NCBI GenBank assembly: GCA_963842575.1
Contig: CAWJGS010000004.1
Span: 124,001 to 188,000, forward strand
Source: JACDER01 sp963842575
GTDB lineage: Bacteria; Actinomycetota; Thermoleophilia; Gaiellales; Gaiellaceae
Direction of reading: 5' to 3'
DNA length: 64,000 nucleotides
This document shows, one piece after another, positions 33,957 through 42,361 of this stretch. A model generated the notes under the pieces. It did not search any database. It was not told where the DNA came from and worked only from the letters and a program-made list of their open reading frames with translations. Position numbers and translations under genes: made by a program. Position 1 is the stretch's first letter. The number at the start of each line of letters is the position of its first letter.

Positions 33957-34624
33957 GAGTCACGCTCCAGGAAGATCTCGACACTCTCCAGGCGAGCCTG
34001 CTCGAAGAGGGCGAGCTCGTCCTCCGCGCGCTGCGCGGCGCGCTCAACGCGCTCCGCGAGGCAGACGCCGAGCTGGCGGACGAGGTGATCGCCTTCGACG
34101 ACGAGGTCGACCGGCGCTACCTCGAGGTCGAGCAGGCGATCGAGGCCCTGCTCGCCCGGCAGACGCCGGTCGCGGTCGACCTGCGCCTCGTCCTCGCGAT
34201 GCTCCACATCAACCTCCACCTCGAGCGCATGGCGGACTACTGCGTCACGATCGCCAAGCTCACGAAGCTGGTGGCCGGTCTCGAGCCCGACTCTCGGATG
34301 ATCCAGGCGTTCGAGGAGATGGGCTCGCGGGCCGAGGAGATGATCAAGGTCGCGCTCGACGCCTTCGTGGACCGCGACGTCGACGAGGCTTCTTCGCTGG
34401 TCGAGCTGGACGAGCTCATCGACCGGGCGAACCGGCGTGTCGTCCGGCAGGTGCTCGAGCTCGATCCGGAGCTGAGCGAGTGGGGCGTACGGATGCTGCT
34501 CGTCTCGCGCTGCCTCGAGCGAATCGGTGACCACGCCGTCGACATCGGCGAGCAGGTCGCCTACCTCGTGACCGCGGAGTTCCGCGAGTTCACGGACGCT
34601 TCGCACCCCGTGCAAGGGCCCTAG
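33953..34624 (+). CDS. phoU: Phosphate signalling complex protein PhoU
   Basis: 223 residues from TTG 33953, overlapping the pstB stop by 4 nt. Two PhoU three-helix repeats with the acidic metal-binding signatures, for example VIAFDDEVDRRYLEVEQ, LHINLHLERMADYC in the first and LVELDELIDRANRRV, LVSRCLERIGDHAVDIGEQV in the second. It damps PhoR-type kinases when phosphate is plentiful and limits Pst uptake. The kinase candidate is at 28070. Confidence 0.97.
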   Translation: MRVTLQEDLDTLQASLLEEGELVLRALRGALNALREADAELADEVIAFDDEVDRRYLEVEQAIEALLARQTPVAVDLRLVLAMLHINLHLERMADYCVTIAKLTKLVAGLEPDSRMIQAFEEMGSRAEEMIKVALDAFVDRDVDEASSLVELDELIDRANRRVVRQVLELDPELSEWGVRMLLVSRCLERIGDHAVDIGEQVAYLVTAEFREFTDASHPVQGP

Positions 34625-34626
34625 TC

Positions 34627-35661
34627 CTGCGCCTGACGCTCGCGCCCGCGGCGGCACTGATCCTGCTGGGCGCGGTTGCGTGCGGCGGAGGAGGCGGCGG
34701 CAGCGGCACGCAGCAGTCGGGCGGAACGCTGAAGGGCGCGGGAAGCTCCCTCGTTGCGCCGCTCGTGTCGGCCTGGGCCGCCGAATACGAGAAGCGGACA
34801 GGCGTGCAGGTGGCCTACAACGCCGTCGGCAGCGGCGCGGGCGTCCAGGCGATCACGCGTCGTGACGTCGACTTCGGTGCCACCGACGCGCCACTGACGC
34901 CCGAGCAGGCGAAATCCGCGAACGGCGTCCTCCAGATCCCGTGGGCGCTCGCGGCCACGCTGGTCTCCTACAACGTGAAGGGCGTCCCCAACCGGCTCAA
35001 GCTGAGCGGGCCAGTGCTGGCCGACATCTTCCTCGGGCATGTGACGGCTTGGAACGACGCATCCATCGCGAAGTTGAACCCCGGCGTCTCACTGCCTGAC
35101 ACGACGATCACGCCCATCTTCCGCATCGACGCGAGCGGCGACACCTATGCGTTCACGGACTATCTCTCGAAGGTGAGCCCCGAGTGGAAGTCCAGGATCG
35201 GAGCGGGGCCGCAAGTGAGCTTCCCGGCCGGCGTCGGCGGCCGCGGCAACCCTGGGATGGCCGGGTCGATCAAGAGGCAGGACGGGACTATCGGGTACCT
35301 CGCGATCGCCTACGTCTTCGAGACCAAGTTGAACTATGCGCTCGTCCAGAACAAGGCGGGGAAGTTCCCGGTCCCGGGGATCCCCAGCACCGAGGCCGCG
35401 GCGAGAACGGTGACGAGCCTGCCGCCGGACAACGCGGTGTCGATCACCGATCCGCCGGCTTCCGAGCCCGGGGCCTATCCCATCTCGACCTTCACGTACG
35501 CGCTCGCGCCCGAGCAGTCGTCGAAGGCATCGACGCTCAAACCTTTCCTGACCTACGCGATCGGGGACGGGCAGGAGCTCGGCAAACAGTTTCAGTTCGC
35601 GCCGCTACCGCAGCTGGTCGTCACCGCCGGCCGGGACACCATCGCGCAGATTCACGACTGA
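34627..35661 (+). CDS. pstS2: Second phosphate-binding protein, lipoprotein type, with a CTG start
   Basis: The conserved part is clearly PstS: GTLKGAGSSLVAPLVSAWAA, YNAVGSGAGVQAITRRDVDF and GATDAPLTPEQ. Upstream, still in frame, are a hydrophobic signal and the lipobox LGAVAC followed by a Gly-rich linker, so the gene must begin before the first ordinary start (GTG 34765), which would cut off the binding site. No ATG, GTG or TTG is in frame there; the only candidate is CTG at 34627, 2 nt after phoU, giving about 344 residues. A rare CTG start or a small sequence error explains this. Its 3' end overlaps the aquaporin gene by 10 nt. Confidence 0.9.
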   Translation: MRLTLAPAAALILLGAVACGGGGGGSGTQQSGGTLKGAGSSLVAPLVSAWAAEYEKRTGVQVAYNAVGSGAGVQAITRRDVDFGATDAPLTPEQAKSANGVLQIPWALAATLVSYNVKGVPNRLKLSGPVLADIFLGHVTAWNDASIAKLNPGVSLPDTTITPIFRIDASGDTYAFTDYLSKVSPEWKSRIGAGPQVSFPAGVGGRGNPGMAGSIKRQDGTIGYLAIAYVFETKLNYALVQNKAGKFPVPGIPSTEAAARTVTSLPPDNAVSITDPPASEPGAYPISTFTYALAPEQSSKASTLKPFLTYAIGDGQELGKQFQFAPLPQLVVTAGRDTIAQIHD

Positions 35662-36329
35662 GGGTCGCGAGCGGCGACAGGCTCACCGCGGACGAGCTGG
35701 TACGCGAGCGCGCCCACGGCGGCACCGGCAAGCGGTGCGAGCAAGTAGATCCACAGGGCGTGGAGGTCGCCCGACACCAGCGCGGGCCCGAGCGATCTCG
35801 CCGGATTCATCGACGCGCCGGAGATCGGGCCGGCGAACATCGACTCGAAGCAGATCGTCCCGCCGATGGCGATCGCGGCGGCCTCTCCCACGGCCCGCGT
35901 GTCGGTCGCCACGGCCATGATCACGAACATCAGGAAGGCGGTCAGGACGAGCTCCCACAGAAACGACTGCGCCTGAGAGCCGGATGGCAGCGTCGCGCCG
36001 ACATGGGCGATGTTGCCGAGCGAGCCGCGCAGGACGGCGGCGGCGGCGACCGCTCCGAGGATCTGGGCGAGCCAGTACGCGAGCGCTCGGCCCGGCGGAA
36101 AATGGCGAGTGAGCACGAAGCCGAGCGTCACCGCCGGGTTGAAGTGCGCGCCGGAGATGTGCCCGACGGCGTAGATGCCGGCCAAGATCACGAGGCCGAA
36201 GCTGATCGCGACGCCGACGTGTCCGAGCGCCTGGGTCTTGGCGTCGACCATCACGGCGCCCGCGCCGGCGAACACGAGCATGAACGTCCCGATGATCTCG
36301 GCGCCGAGCGCCCGGGCGAGACGGCTCAA
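35652..36329 (-). CDS. aqpS: Aquaporin/aquaglyceroporin, AqpS-like, last gene of the ars operon
   Basis: About 225 residues from TTG 36329, whose TTGA overlaps the arsC stop. Six helices and two half-helices with the NPA boxes ISGAHFNPAVTLGF and SGASMNPARSLGPALVSGDL. In Sinorhizobium ars operons an aquaglyceroporin, AqpS, exports arsenite made by ArsC, and no ArsB/Acr3 pump is seen here, so that role fits. Glycerol or water transport cannot be excluded from sequence. Longer in-frame starts upstream lie within arsC and encode Arg-rich non-channel sequence. Confidence 0.88.
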   Translation of the reverse strand: MSRLARALGAEIIGTFMLVFAGAGAVMVDAKTQALGHVGVAISFGLVILAGIYAVGHISGAHFNPAVTLGFVLTRHFPPGRALAYWLAQILGAVAAAAVLRGSLGNIAHVGATLPSGSQAQSFLWELVLTAFLMFVIMAVATDTRAVGEAAAIAIGGTICFESMFAGPISGASMNPARSLGPALVSGDLHALWIYLLAPLAGAAVGALAYQLVRGEPVAARDPQS

Positions 36330-36718
36330 TTTCCGATTAGCTCGCCGACGAGCCGCTGCACGCGCGCGTCGATCTCGTCGCGGATCCGCCGGACCGTGTC
36401 CAGGTCCTTGCCGGCCGGATCCTCGAGCTCCCAGTCCTCGTAGCGCTTGCCGGGGTAGATCGGGCACGCGTCGCCGCACCCCATGGTGATGACGACGTCC
36501 GCGGCGTCCACTGCCTCGTCCGTGAGCGGCTTGGGGAACTCCTCGCTCATGTCGACGCCGAGCTCGTCCATCGCCGCGACGACAGCCGGGTCGATCTCCT
36601 CACCCGGCGCGCTTCCCGCCGAGTGGACGTGGATGCGGCCCTCTGACCGGAGCTCGACCAGCCCCGCGGCCATCTGGCTCCGACCGGCGTTGTGGACGCA
36701 GACGAACAGGACCTGCAT
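36326..36718 (-). CDS. arsC: Arsenate reductase, low-molecular-weight phosphatase type
   Basis: 130 residues. The phosphatase loop is VLFVCVHNAGRSQMAAGL (CX5R). Downstream, MGCGDACPIYPGKRYEDWEL carries the additional Cys residues and continues as in actinobacterial ArsC proteins, which use mycothiol/mycoredoxin or thioredoxin as reductant. It reduces arsenate to arsenite in the cytosol. The ATG overlaps the arsM stop by 1 nt (TGATG) and its own stop overlaps the aquaporin start. The product arsenite would be methylated by ArsM or leave through the channel. Confidence 0.95.
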   Translation of the reverse strand: MQVLFVCVHNAGRSQMAAGLVELRSEGRIHVHSAGSAPGEEIDPAVVAAMDELGVDMSEEFPKPLTDEAVDAADVVITMGCGDACPIYPGKRYEDWELEDPAGKDLDTVRRIRDEIDARVQRLVGELIGN

Positions 36719-37512
36719 CAGCAGCAGCCGGCGCTCGCCGCAGCCTGAACCACTGGCAGCCCGCTGGATTCCGGCAGATGAGTCTTCGTCCCTTTGACAA
36801 TCGCGCCGTGCATTCCGTCGGCGACTTCGTGCGTGAACTCGACCGACACGTCGTCGAAGCCGGCGGCCTCGAGGCCCGCGACGTACTCGGAGCGGGAAAG
36901 CGCCCCAGCGATGCAGCCGACGTGGCTACCGCGCTCTGCGCGCTGCTCCGGGGTGAGGCGATCCTCCGCGACGACGTCGCTGACGCCGATGCGGCCGCCT
37001 GGCTTCAGCACGCGCGCCATCTCCGTGAGGACAGCCGGCTTGTCGACGGAGAGGTTGATCACGCAGTTCGAGATGACGACGTCGACGGAGTCGGCGGGAA
37101 GCGGGACGGCCTCGATCACACCCTTGAGGAAGTGCACGTTCGCGACGCCCGCTTCGGCTGCGTTCTTCCGCGCAAGCGCCAGCATCTCGTCCGTCATGTC
37201 CACGCCGTACGCGGTCCCGGCCGGACCAACGCGCTTCGCGGACAGGATGACGTCGATTCCGCCGCCCGAGCCGAGGTCGAGCACGGTCTCGCCCTCGTTG
37301 AGCTCGGCGACCGCGGTCGGGTTCCCGCAGCCCAGCGACGCGAGCACCGCCGCGTCGGGCAGCTCGCCGCGCTCCTCGGCGTTGTACAGCGCTTCCCCGA
37401 AGTCACCGGGGCTTCCGTCCTCGCAGCAGGAACCGCTGCCGCACCCACCGCCCGTCTCGGCGGCGCGCGCCGCCTCCGCGTAGCGCTGCCGCACCTGTTC
37501 GCGCAGATCCAT
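36718..37512 (-). CDS. arsM: Arsenite S-adenosylmethionine methyltransferase
   Basis: 264 residues from ATG 37512. The N-terminus has a Cys-rich segment GGGCGSGSCC, then LGCGNPTAVAEL, the SAM-binding VLDLGSGGGIDVILSAKRVG, and the two catalytic cysteines in NCVINLSVDKPAVL and GCIAGALSRSEYV, matching the conserved Cys of known ArsM. A terminal CC ends the chain. It methylates arsenite to mono- to trimethyl forms that may leave as volatile or through a permease. The start overlaps the arsR stop by 1 nt, showing tight coupling. Confidence 0.96.
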   Translation of the reverse strand: MDLREQVRQRYAEAARAAETGGGCGSGSCCEDGSPGDFGEALYNAEERGELPDAAVLASLGCGNPTAVAELNEGETVLDLGSGGGIDVILSAKRVGPAGTAYGVDMTDEMLALARKNAAEAGVANVHFLKGVIEAVPLPADSVDVVISNCVINLSVDKPAVLTEMARVLKPGGRIGVSDVVAEDRLTPEQRAERGSHVGCIAGALSRSEYVAGLEAAGFDDVSVEFTHEVADGMHGAIVKGTKTHLPESSGLPVVQAAASAGCC

Positions 37513-37850
37513 CACACGACCTCCTTGACTCGCACGAGGCGCTCGAGTTGCGAGCTCGCCTCGGGCTTGAGAGAGAAGTACGCCCATTTCCCACGCTGCT
37601 CGCGCTCGAGCAGTCCGACCTCGGTCAGTCTCTTGAGGTGATGGCTGACCGTCGGCTGTGAGAGCTCGAGCGCCGGCTCGAACTCGCAGGCGCACACCGG
37701 CTCCTCGCTGGTCGCGAGCAGGTTGACGATCTTGACGCGAGCCGGATCCGCCAGGGCGCGGAAGAGCGCTGCTGACGCCTCGGCTTCCTCATCGGAGAGC
37801 GACGATGCGCCGAGCGGCCGGCAACACGAAATCACGTTCAGACGTTGCAT
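37512..37850 (-). CDS. arsR: ArsR-family arsenic-responsive repressor
   Basis: 112 residues. Winged-helix DNA-binding core ALFRALADPARVKIVNLLAT, recognition helix LSQPTVSHHLKRLTEVGLLE and wing REQRGKWAYFSLKP. Cysteines in SCCRP near the N-terminus and PVCACEF before the recognition helix can form a three-coordinate As(III) site. First gene of the arsR-arsM-arsC-aqp operon; release of DNA on binding As(III) would induce it. Likely operator just upstream at 37849-37895. Confidence 0.95.
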   Translation of the reverse strand: MQRLNVISCCRPLGASSLSDEEAEASAALFRALADPARVKIVNLLATSEEPVCACEFEPALELSQPTVSHHLKRLTEVGLLEREQRGKWAYFSLKPEASSQLERLVRVKEVV

Positions 37851-37895
37851 CGACGCATGTCAATGTATCGACAAGCGTCGATGTATGTCAAATGG
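37849..37895. promoter_or_regulatory. Probable ArsR operator region
   Basis: Inverted arms ATCGACGC (37849-37856) and GCGTCGAT (37875-37882) enclose TATCGACAA, and the imperfect direct repeats CGACGCATGTCAATG and CGATGTATGTCAAATG overlap them. It is AT-richer than the genes on either side. Position before arsR and after pitA makes it the promoter-operator of the ars operon. Confidence 0.55.
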
Positions 37896-37898
37896 TGT

Positions 37899-38888
37899 TC
37901 AGAAGATCCATTCCACGGGCCAGTAGCACGCGGCCGCGACGAGGGCGGCGGCCGGGATGGTGAGGATCCAGGCCATCACGATGTTCCCGGCTACGCCCCA
38001 GCGCACGGCCGAGAACCGCTTGGTCGCTCCGGCGCCCATGACCGCGCCCGAGATGACATGGGTGGTGGACAGCGGGTAGCCGAAATGGGTGGCGAGGTAG
38101 ATGGTCGTGCCCGCAGTGGCCTGCGCCGCGAACCCGCTCGCCGGTTCGATGTCGAAGATGCGCTGGCCGACCGTGCGCATGATGCGCCAGCCTCCGACGT
38201 AGGTCCCGGCGGCGATGGACACGCCCGCCGCGACCTTGACCCAGGTCGGGATGTAGAAGTGGTCGATCGTGCCATTCGTGAAGAGCGCGAGCGCGATCAC
38301 GCCCATGGTCTTCTGAGCATCGTTGGCGCCGTGCGCGAACGCGACCCATGTGCCGGAGGCGAGCTGTCCCAGGCGGAAGCCGCGATTCGCAATGCCGACC
38401 GTGACGCGGAAGAAGAGCCAGAGAATCGCGAGCAGCAGTGCGAACGCCGCGGCGAACGCGATGATCGGCGCGAAGATCCCGGGGAGGACCACGCTGTGCA
38501 CGATGCTGTTCCACTCGACGCCCTCGGATCCGGACTGGACCAGCGCCGCGCCGATGAGACCGCCGATGAGCGCGTGCGAGGAGCTCGACGGTAAGCCGAG
38601 CCACCACGTGATCAGGTTCCACGTGATGGCTCCGAAGAGCGCCGCCAGGACCGTCTTGTCGGTCGCGAGGCCGGTGTCGATGATCCCCTTCCCGACCGTC
38701 GCCGCGACCGCGGTCGTGACAAACGCGCCGGCGAGGTTGGCAAGCGACGCGACCAGGACGGCCATCCGCGGGGTGAGCGCCCGTGTCGAGACGGAGGTCG
38801 CGACGGCGTTGGCCGTGTCGTGAAAGCCGTTCGTGAAGTCGAAGCTCAGGGCGACGACGACCACCAGGACGAGGAGACCGTCGCTCAC
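37899..38888 (-). CDS. pitA: Low-affinity inorganic phosphate transporter, Pit family
   Basis: 329 residues, about ten membrane helices. The family signatures are ALSFDFTNGFHDTANAVATS at the N-terminus, GLPSSSSHALIGGLIGAAL in the middle, FAHGANDAQKTMGVIALAL and YPLSTTHVISGAVMGAG near the end. Co-transports phosphate or metal-phosphate with protons or sodium, and lets arsenate in. Preceded on the same strand by a DUF47 partner 7 nt away and followed by the ars operon. Confidence 0.95.
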   Translation of the reverse strand: MSDGLLVLVVVVALSFDFTNGFHDTANAVATSVSTRALTPRMAVLVASLANLAGAFVTTAVAATVGKGIIDTGLATDKTVLAALFGAITWNLITWWLGLPSSSSHALIGGLIGAALVQSGSEGVEWNSIVHSVVLPGIFAPIIAFAAAFALLLAILWLFFRVTVGIANRGFRLGQLASGTWVAFAHGANDAQKTMGVIALALFTNGTIDHFYIPTWVKVAAGVSIAAGTYVGGWRIMRTVGQRIFDIEPASGFAAQATAGTTIYLATHFGYPLSTTHVISGAVMGAGATKRFSAVRWGVAGNIVMAWILTIPAAALVAAACYWPVEWIF

Positions 38889-38895
38889 GGCCCCG

Positions 38896-39510
38896 TCACC
38901 TGTTCTTCACGAAGATCGCCTCGAGAACGTCAGCTGCGTTCTCGCAGGCGTCGACCGCCTCCTCGAGGTGCTCGTGAATGTCCTTCCAGCGAATCACCGA
39001 GATTGCGTCGCCGTTCGAGTGGAAGAGCTCCGACACCGCCTCACGGTTGAGACGATCGCCCTCGTCCTCCAGGTCACGAAGCGCCGCGAGTTGCCGCCTG
39101 GGGTCCTTGAAGCCCTGGAGCAGGCCGACCGCCTCCTCGATCTTCTCGGTCGCCCGAAGCACCACGTTGCCCTGCTCCTTCGCCTTCGGCCGGACCTCCT
39201 CGATCCCGTAGAGGAGGATATTTCCGGCCGCCTCGTCGATGTGGTCGCAGATGTCGTCGAGGACGCTCGCCAGCCGGTACATGTCTTCGCGGTCGAACGG
39301 CGTGACGAACGTGCGGTTCAGGAGGTCGACGATGTCGTAGGTCAACCGGTCGCCCTCGTGCTCGAGCTCCTTGATGTCCCAGCTCAGGTCGGAGGTGTCA
39401 GGGAAGCGCTCGAGGAGCTCGACGAGCGCGCGGGCGATCGCCACGGCGTTCGCACCGGCCTTGCGGTAGAGCTCGAAGAACTCGGTTCGCTGGGGGACGA
39501 AACGGACCAC
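38896..39510 (-). CDS. DUF47/PhoU-like Pit accessory protein
   Basis: 204 residues, all helical, matching the DUF47 (YkaA/Pit accessory) family: FFELYRKAGANAVAIARALV, LEHEGDRLTYDIVDLLNRTF, TPFDREDMYRLASVLDDICD and LEDEGDRLNREAVSELFHSN. Such proteins sit upstream of pit genes and tune the transporter, with PhoU-like EhEgD metal-binding signatures. Gap of 7 nt to pitA. Confidence 0.92.
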   Translation of the reverse strand: MVRFVPQRTEFFELYRKAGANAVAIARALVELLERFPDTSDLSWDIKELEHEGDRLTYDIVDLLNRTFVTPFDREDMYRLASVLDDICDHIDEAAGNILLYGIEEVRPKAKEQGNVVLRATEKIEEAVGLLQGFKDPRRQLAALRDLEDEGDRLNREAVSELFHSNGDAISVIRWKDIHEHLEEAVDACENAADVLEAIFVKNR

Positions 39511-39519
39511 GGCGCGGCT

Positions 39520-40326
39520 TTATACCGCGCCCGCGAGGACGGCGTCGGACAGTCGCGGCCACGCGTCCTTTGCCCACGGCCCGAACTCGCGGTCGGTGAG
39601 GCAGGCGAGCGCGAGCGCCCGCTCCGGGTCGACCCACAGGAAGGTCCCGGAGCCGCCGAAGTGGCCGAACGTGCGCGGCGAGTTGCGCGTGCCCGTCCAG
39701 TGCGGGTCCTTCGCGTCCCTGAGCTCGAATCCGAGGCCCCAGTCGTTCGGCTCGAAGCGTCCGAAGTCGGGCAGAACTCCGGACAGCCCGGGAAAGGCGA
39801 CGGCCGTCGCCTCGGCCAGCGTCTCCGGCGCGATCACCGCCGGCGCGAGCAGTTCGCCGGCGAGCAGGATCAGATCGTCCAGCGTCCCATGCAGGTCGGC
39901 CGCCGGCGAGCCGCGGAGCTCCGCGTTCATCCCGAGCGGCTCGAGCACGGCCGCCGACAGGTACTCGCCGAACTCCATCTCCGCACGCGTGCCCACGTGG
40001 GCGGCCAGCACCTCGAAGCCGGTGTTGGAGTAGATCCGCCGCTCCCCCGGCCTGGCAATCGGCTTGTCCCCGGTGAAGGGAAGGCCGGAAGCGTGGGCGA
40101 GCAGGTGCCTGACGGTCGAGCCCGGCGGGCCTGCGGGCTCGTCCAGGTCGAGCGCGCCCTCCTCGGCCGCGACGAGCGTGGCGAGGGCCGTGACGGGCTT
40201 CGTGACCGACGCCCAGCGGAACACGTGCTCGTTGTCGCCGTACCGCGCGACCGGCTCGCCGGACCGCACGACGGCCGCCGCCGCATGCTCCGCTCCCCAG
40301 TCCTCGATCTGACGCAGGGCGTCCAC
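39520..40326 (-). CDS. Serine beta-lactamase-like (class C/EstB) hydrolase
   Basis: 268 residues from GTG 40326. The catalytic SxxK is in FRWASVTKPVTAL, the YxN in RIYSNTGFEVLAA, and HFGGSGTFLWVDPE replaces the KTG triad. No signal peptide is visible, so it is likely a cytosolic esterase or D-peptidase rather than a resistance enzyme. It ends 9 nt before the DUF47 gene start on the same strand. The next gene, an esterase, is divergent with only 21 nt between starts. Confidence 0.85.
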   Translation of the reverse strand: MDALRQIEDWGAEHAAAAVVRSGEPVARYGDNEHVFRWASVTKPVTALATLVAAEEGALDLDEPAGPPGSTVRHLLAHASGLPFTGDKPIARPGERRIYSNTGFEVLAAHVGTRAEMEFGEYLSAAVLEPLGMNAELRGSPAADLHGTLDDLILLAGELLAPAVIAPETLAEATAVAFPGLSGVLPDFGRFEPNDWGLGFELRDAKDPHWTGTRNSPRTFGHFGGSGTFLWVDPERALALACLTDREFGPWAKDAWPRLSDAVLAGAV

Positions 40327-40347
40327 CGCCGCGATACTACGAGCCCG

Positions 40348-41370
40348 ATGGAGCCCTGGTCCCACGATTTCGCAGGCCGCCTCGACGAGCACGTCTTCAC
40401 GAGCGAGGTCCTGAAGGACAACCCGCTGCGCGACCCGCACGACCGGCCGCTGTGGGTGTACGTCCCGCCCGGGTACGACGACGACGCCGACCGGCGCTAT
40501 CCGAGCGTCTACGTCATCCAGGGGATGACCGGACAGCTGGACATGTGGCGCAACCGCTCGGCCTTCCGCAAGAACTTCCCGGAGCTCGCTGACGACGCCG
40601 TCGCAAGCGGCGACTGCCCGCCCTGCGTCCTCGTCTACGTCGACTGCTGGACGTCCTACGGCGGCAGCCAGTTCCTCGACTCGCCCGGGACAGGGCGCTA
40701 CCACACGTACCTGTGCGAGGAGCTCGTCCCGTGGGTGGACGAGAGGTACCGCACGCTCGCCGGGCCCGAGCACCGCGGGATCGCCGGCAAGTCGAGTGGC
40801 GGCTACGGCGCGATGGTCACGCCGATGCTGCGGCCCGACCTGTTCGGCGGGATGGCGACGCACGCAGGCGACGCGCTGTTCGAGGCCTGCTACCAGCCGG
40901 AGTTCCGCGAAGACGCGCGCGCTCTCCGTGACGACTACGACGGCTCGTACGAGAAGTGGTGGGAGGACTTCCGCTCCCGCCCGGCCTTCTCGAAGCGCAG
41001 CGACTTCCACCTGATCAACACCTGGGCGATGGCCGCGTGCTACTCGGCGGAGGAGGACGGGTCGGTGACGCTCCCGTTCGACACGGCGACGGGCGAGCTC
41101 CTCCCGGAGGTGTGGGAGCGCTGGCTCGCGTGGGATCCGGTGCGGATGGTTCCCCGCTACGCGGATGCGCTCCGCTCGCTGACGGCGATCTACATCGACG
41201 CGGGGAAGCGCGACGAGTTCTACCTCGACCTGGGTGCCGAGGCCTTCCGGCGCGAGCTGGAGGAAATCGGGGTGACCGACGTCTTCTTCGAGGTCTTCGA
41301 CGCCACGCACATGTCCATCGAGTACCGCTACCCGCTCGCCTTGAAGTACCTGGCGGAGCGGCTGTCGTGA
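40348..41370 (+). CDS. Putative esterase (esterase D/enterochelin-esterase-like)
   Basis: 340 residues from ATG 40348. Alpha/beta-hydrolase fold with PLWVYVPPGYDDDADRRYPS, the nucleophile elbow GIAGKSSGGYGAMVTPMLRP (GxSxG), an acid near YIDAGKRDEFYLDLG and a terminal His in VFDATHMSIEYRYP. The family hydrolyses siderophore esters, S-formylglutathione or acyl donors. Substrate unclear. The RidA gene overlaps its stop (GTGA), so they share an operon with the genes up to 43554. Confidence 0.85.
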   Translation: MEPWSHDFAGRLDEHVFTSEVLKDNPLRDPHDRPLWVYVPPGYDDDADRRYPSVYVIQGMTGQLDMWRNRSAFRKNFPELADDAVASGDCPPCVLVYVDCWTSYGGSQFLDSPGTGRYHTYLCEELVPWVDERYRTLAGPEHRGIAGKSSGGYGAMVTPMLRPDLFGGMATHAGDALFEACYQPEFREDARALRDDYDGSYEKWWEDFRSRPAFSKRSDFHLINTWAMAACYSAEEDGSVTLPFDTATGELLPEVWERWLAWDPVRMVPRYADALRSLTAIYIDAGKRDEFYLDLGAEAFRRELEEIGVTDVFFEVFDATHMSIEYRYPLALKYLAERLS

Positions 41371-41753
41371 GCGAGCGCCAGGTCGTGCCGGCGGTGTCGC
41401 CGTGGGCGGCGTCGGTCGGCTACTCGCGCGCCGTTCGGGTCGGCGACCAGATCCACGTCTCCGGGACTGCCCCCGTCATGCCCGACGGCGAGCCGCCTCC
41501 TCCCGATGCATACGAGCAGGCGCGCCGCTGCCTCGAGATCATCGTCTCCGCGCTCGCGGAGCTCGGCGCGCGTGCGGAGGACGTCGTCCGTACGCGCGTC
41601 TACATCACCGCGGCGGAACACTGGGAAGGAGTTGCCCGCGCGCACGGCGAGGTCTTCGGGGAGATTCGGCCGGCGAGCGCCATGCTCGTGATCACCGGCC
41701 TGCTCGACCCGCGCTTCCTCGTCGAGATCGAAGCCGACGCAGTCGTAGCGTGA
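41367..41753 (+). CDS. RidA-family protein (YjgF/YER057c)
   Basis: 128 residues from GTG 41367. SPWAASVGYSRAVRVGDQIH, VSGTAPVMPDGE and EDVVRTRVYITAAEHWEGVA match the trimeric RidA fold; the Arg of RTRVYIT is the one that binds the carboxylate of imine/enamine intermediates. It probably deaminates reactive 2-aminoacrylate-type imines. Overlaps the esterase stop and the next transporter start by 4 nt each. Confidence 0.92.
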   Translation: MSERQVVPAVSPWAASVGYSRAVRVGDQIHVSGTAPVMPDGEPPPPDAYEQARRCLEIIVSALAELGARAEDVVRTRVYITAAEHWEGVARAHGEVFGEIRPASAMLVITGLLDPRFLVEIEADAVVA

Positions 41754-42361
41754 ATCGCCAGCTGGCGATCCTGACCGGCCTGTACGTCGGGGTCGTGCTG
41801 ACCGCGCAGGTGAGCGCGAACAAGATCATCGAGCTCCCCTTCACGCACCTGGCCGCCCCCGCCGGCACCTACCTGATCGGGCTGGCACTGGCGCTGATCG
41901 AGACCGCGCACCACACCGCTCCCACCAGGCGGGAAGGCTGGAAGAACGCGCAGCTCATGATCGCGATGGGCTTCGCCGGGTCGGCCGTTCTCGCGATCTG
42001 GATCGCGATCGTGAACGAGATGAACAGCGTCGGCCCGGACCAGTTCGGCTTCCTGGCCGGAACCTGGCGGATCGTCGTCGGCAGCCTCGCCGCCTTCGCA
42101 GTGTCGGAGACGATCGACAACGGGCTCGGCGCCTGGATGCGCGGACGTTTTCCCGATCCCGTGCGCGTGTTGACCACGAACGCGATCTCCGTCCCGCTCG
42201 ACAGCCTCGTCTTTCTCGCGGTCGCATTCGGCTCGCTCGCCTTCATCGAGGGCCAGATCGTGGCCAAGATGGCCGCCACCGTCGTGCTCGGAATCCCGAT
42301 CGTCCTGATCCTCCGGCGCTTTGTCGGGGGCGCCGACCGGGCTATTGTCCGCGAGGCATGA
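41750..42361 (+). CDS. VUT-family (queuosine precursor-type) membrane transporter
   Basis: 203 residues, about six helices, from GTG 41750. It begins NRQLAILTGLYVGVVLTAQV followed by SANKIIELPF, as in the YhhQ/VUT_1 family, and has GSLAAFAVSETIDNGLGAWM and NAISVPLDSLVFLAVAF. Members import 7-cyano-7-deazaguanine or related queuosine precursors, but substrate assignment by sequence is weak. It lies in a run of GTGA/ATGA-coupled genes from the esterase to YbdK. Confidence 0.8.
   Translation: MNRQLAILTGLYVGVVLTAQVSANKIIELPFTHLAAPAGTYLIGLALALIETAHHTAPTRREGWKNAQLMIAMGFAGSAVLAIWIAIVNEMNSVGPDQFGFLAGTWRIVVGSLAAFAVSETIDNGLGAWMRGRFPDPVRVLTTNAISVPLDSLVFLAVAFGSLAFIEGQIVAKMAATVVLGIPIVLILRRFVGGADRAIVREA

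Noticed and set aside
40327..41310. Upstream extension of the serine hydrolase frame
   Set aside because: Antisense to the esterase gene and without conserved sequence; GTG 40326 starts just before the conserved part.
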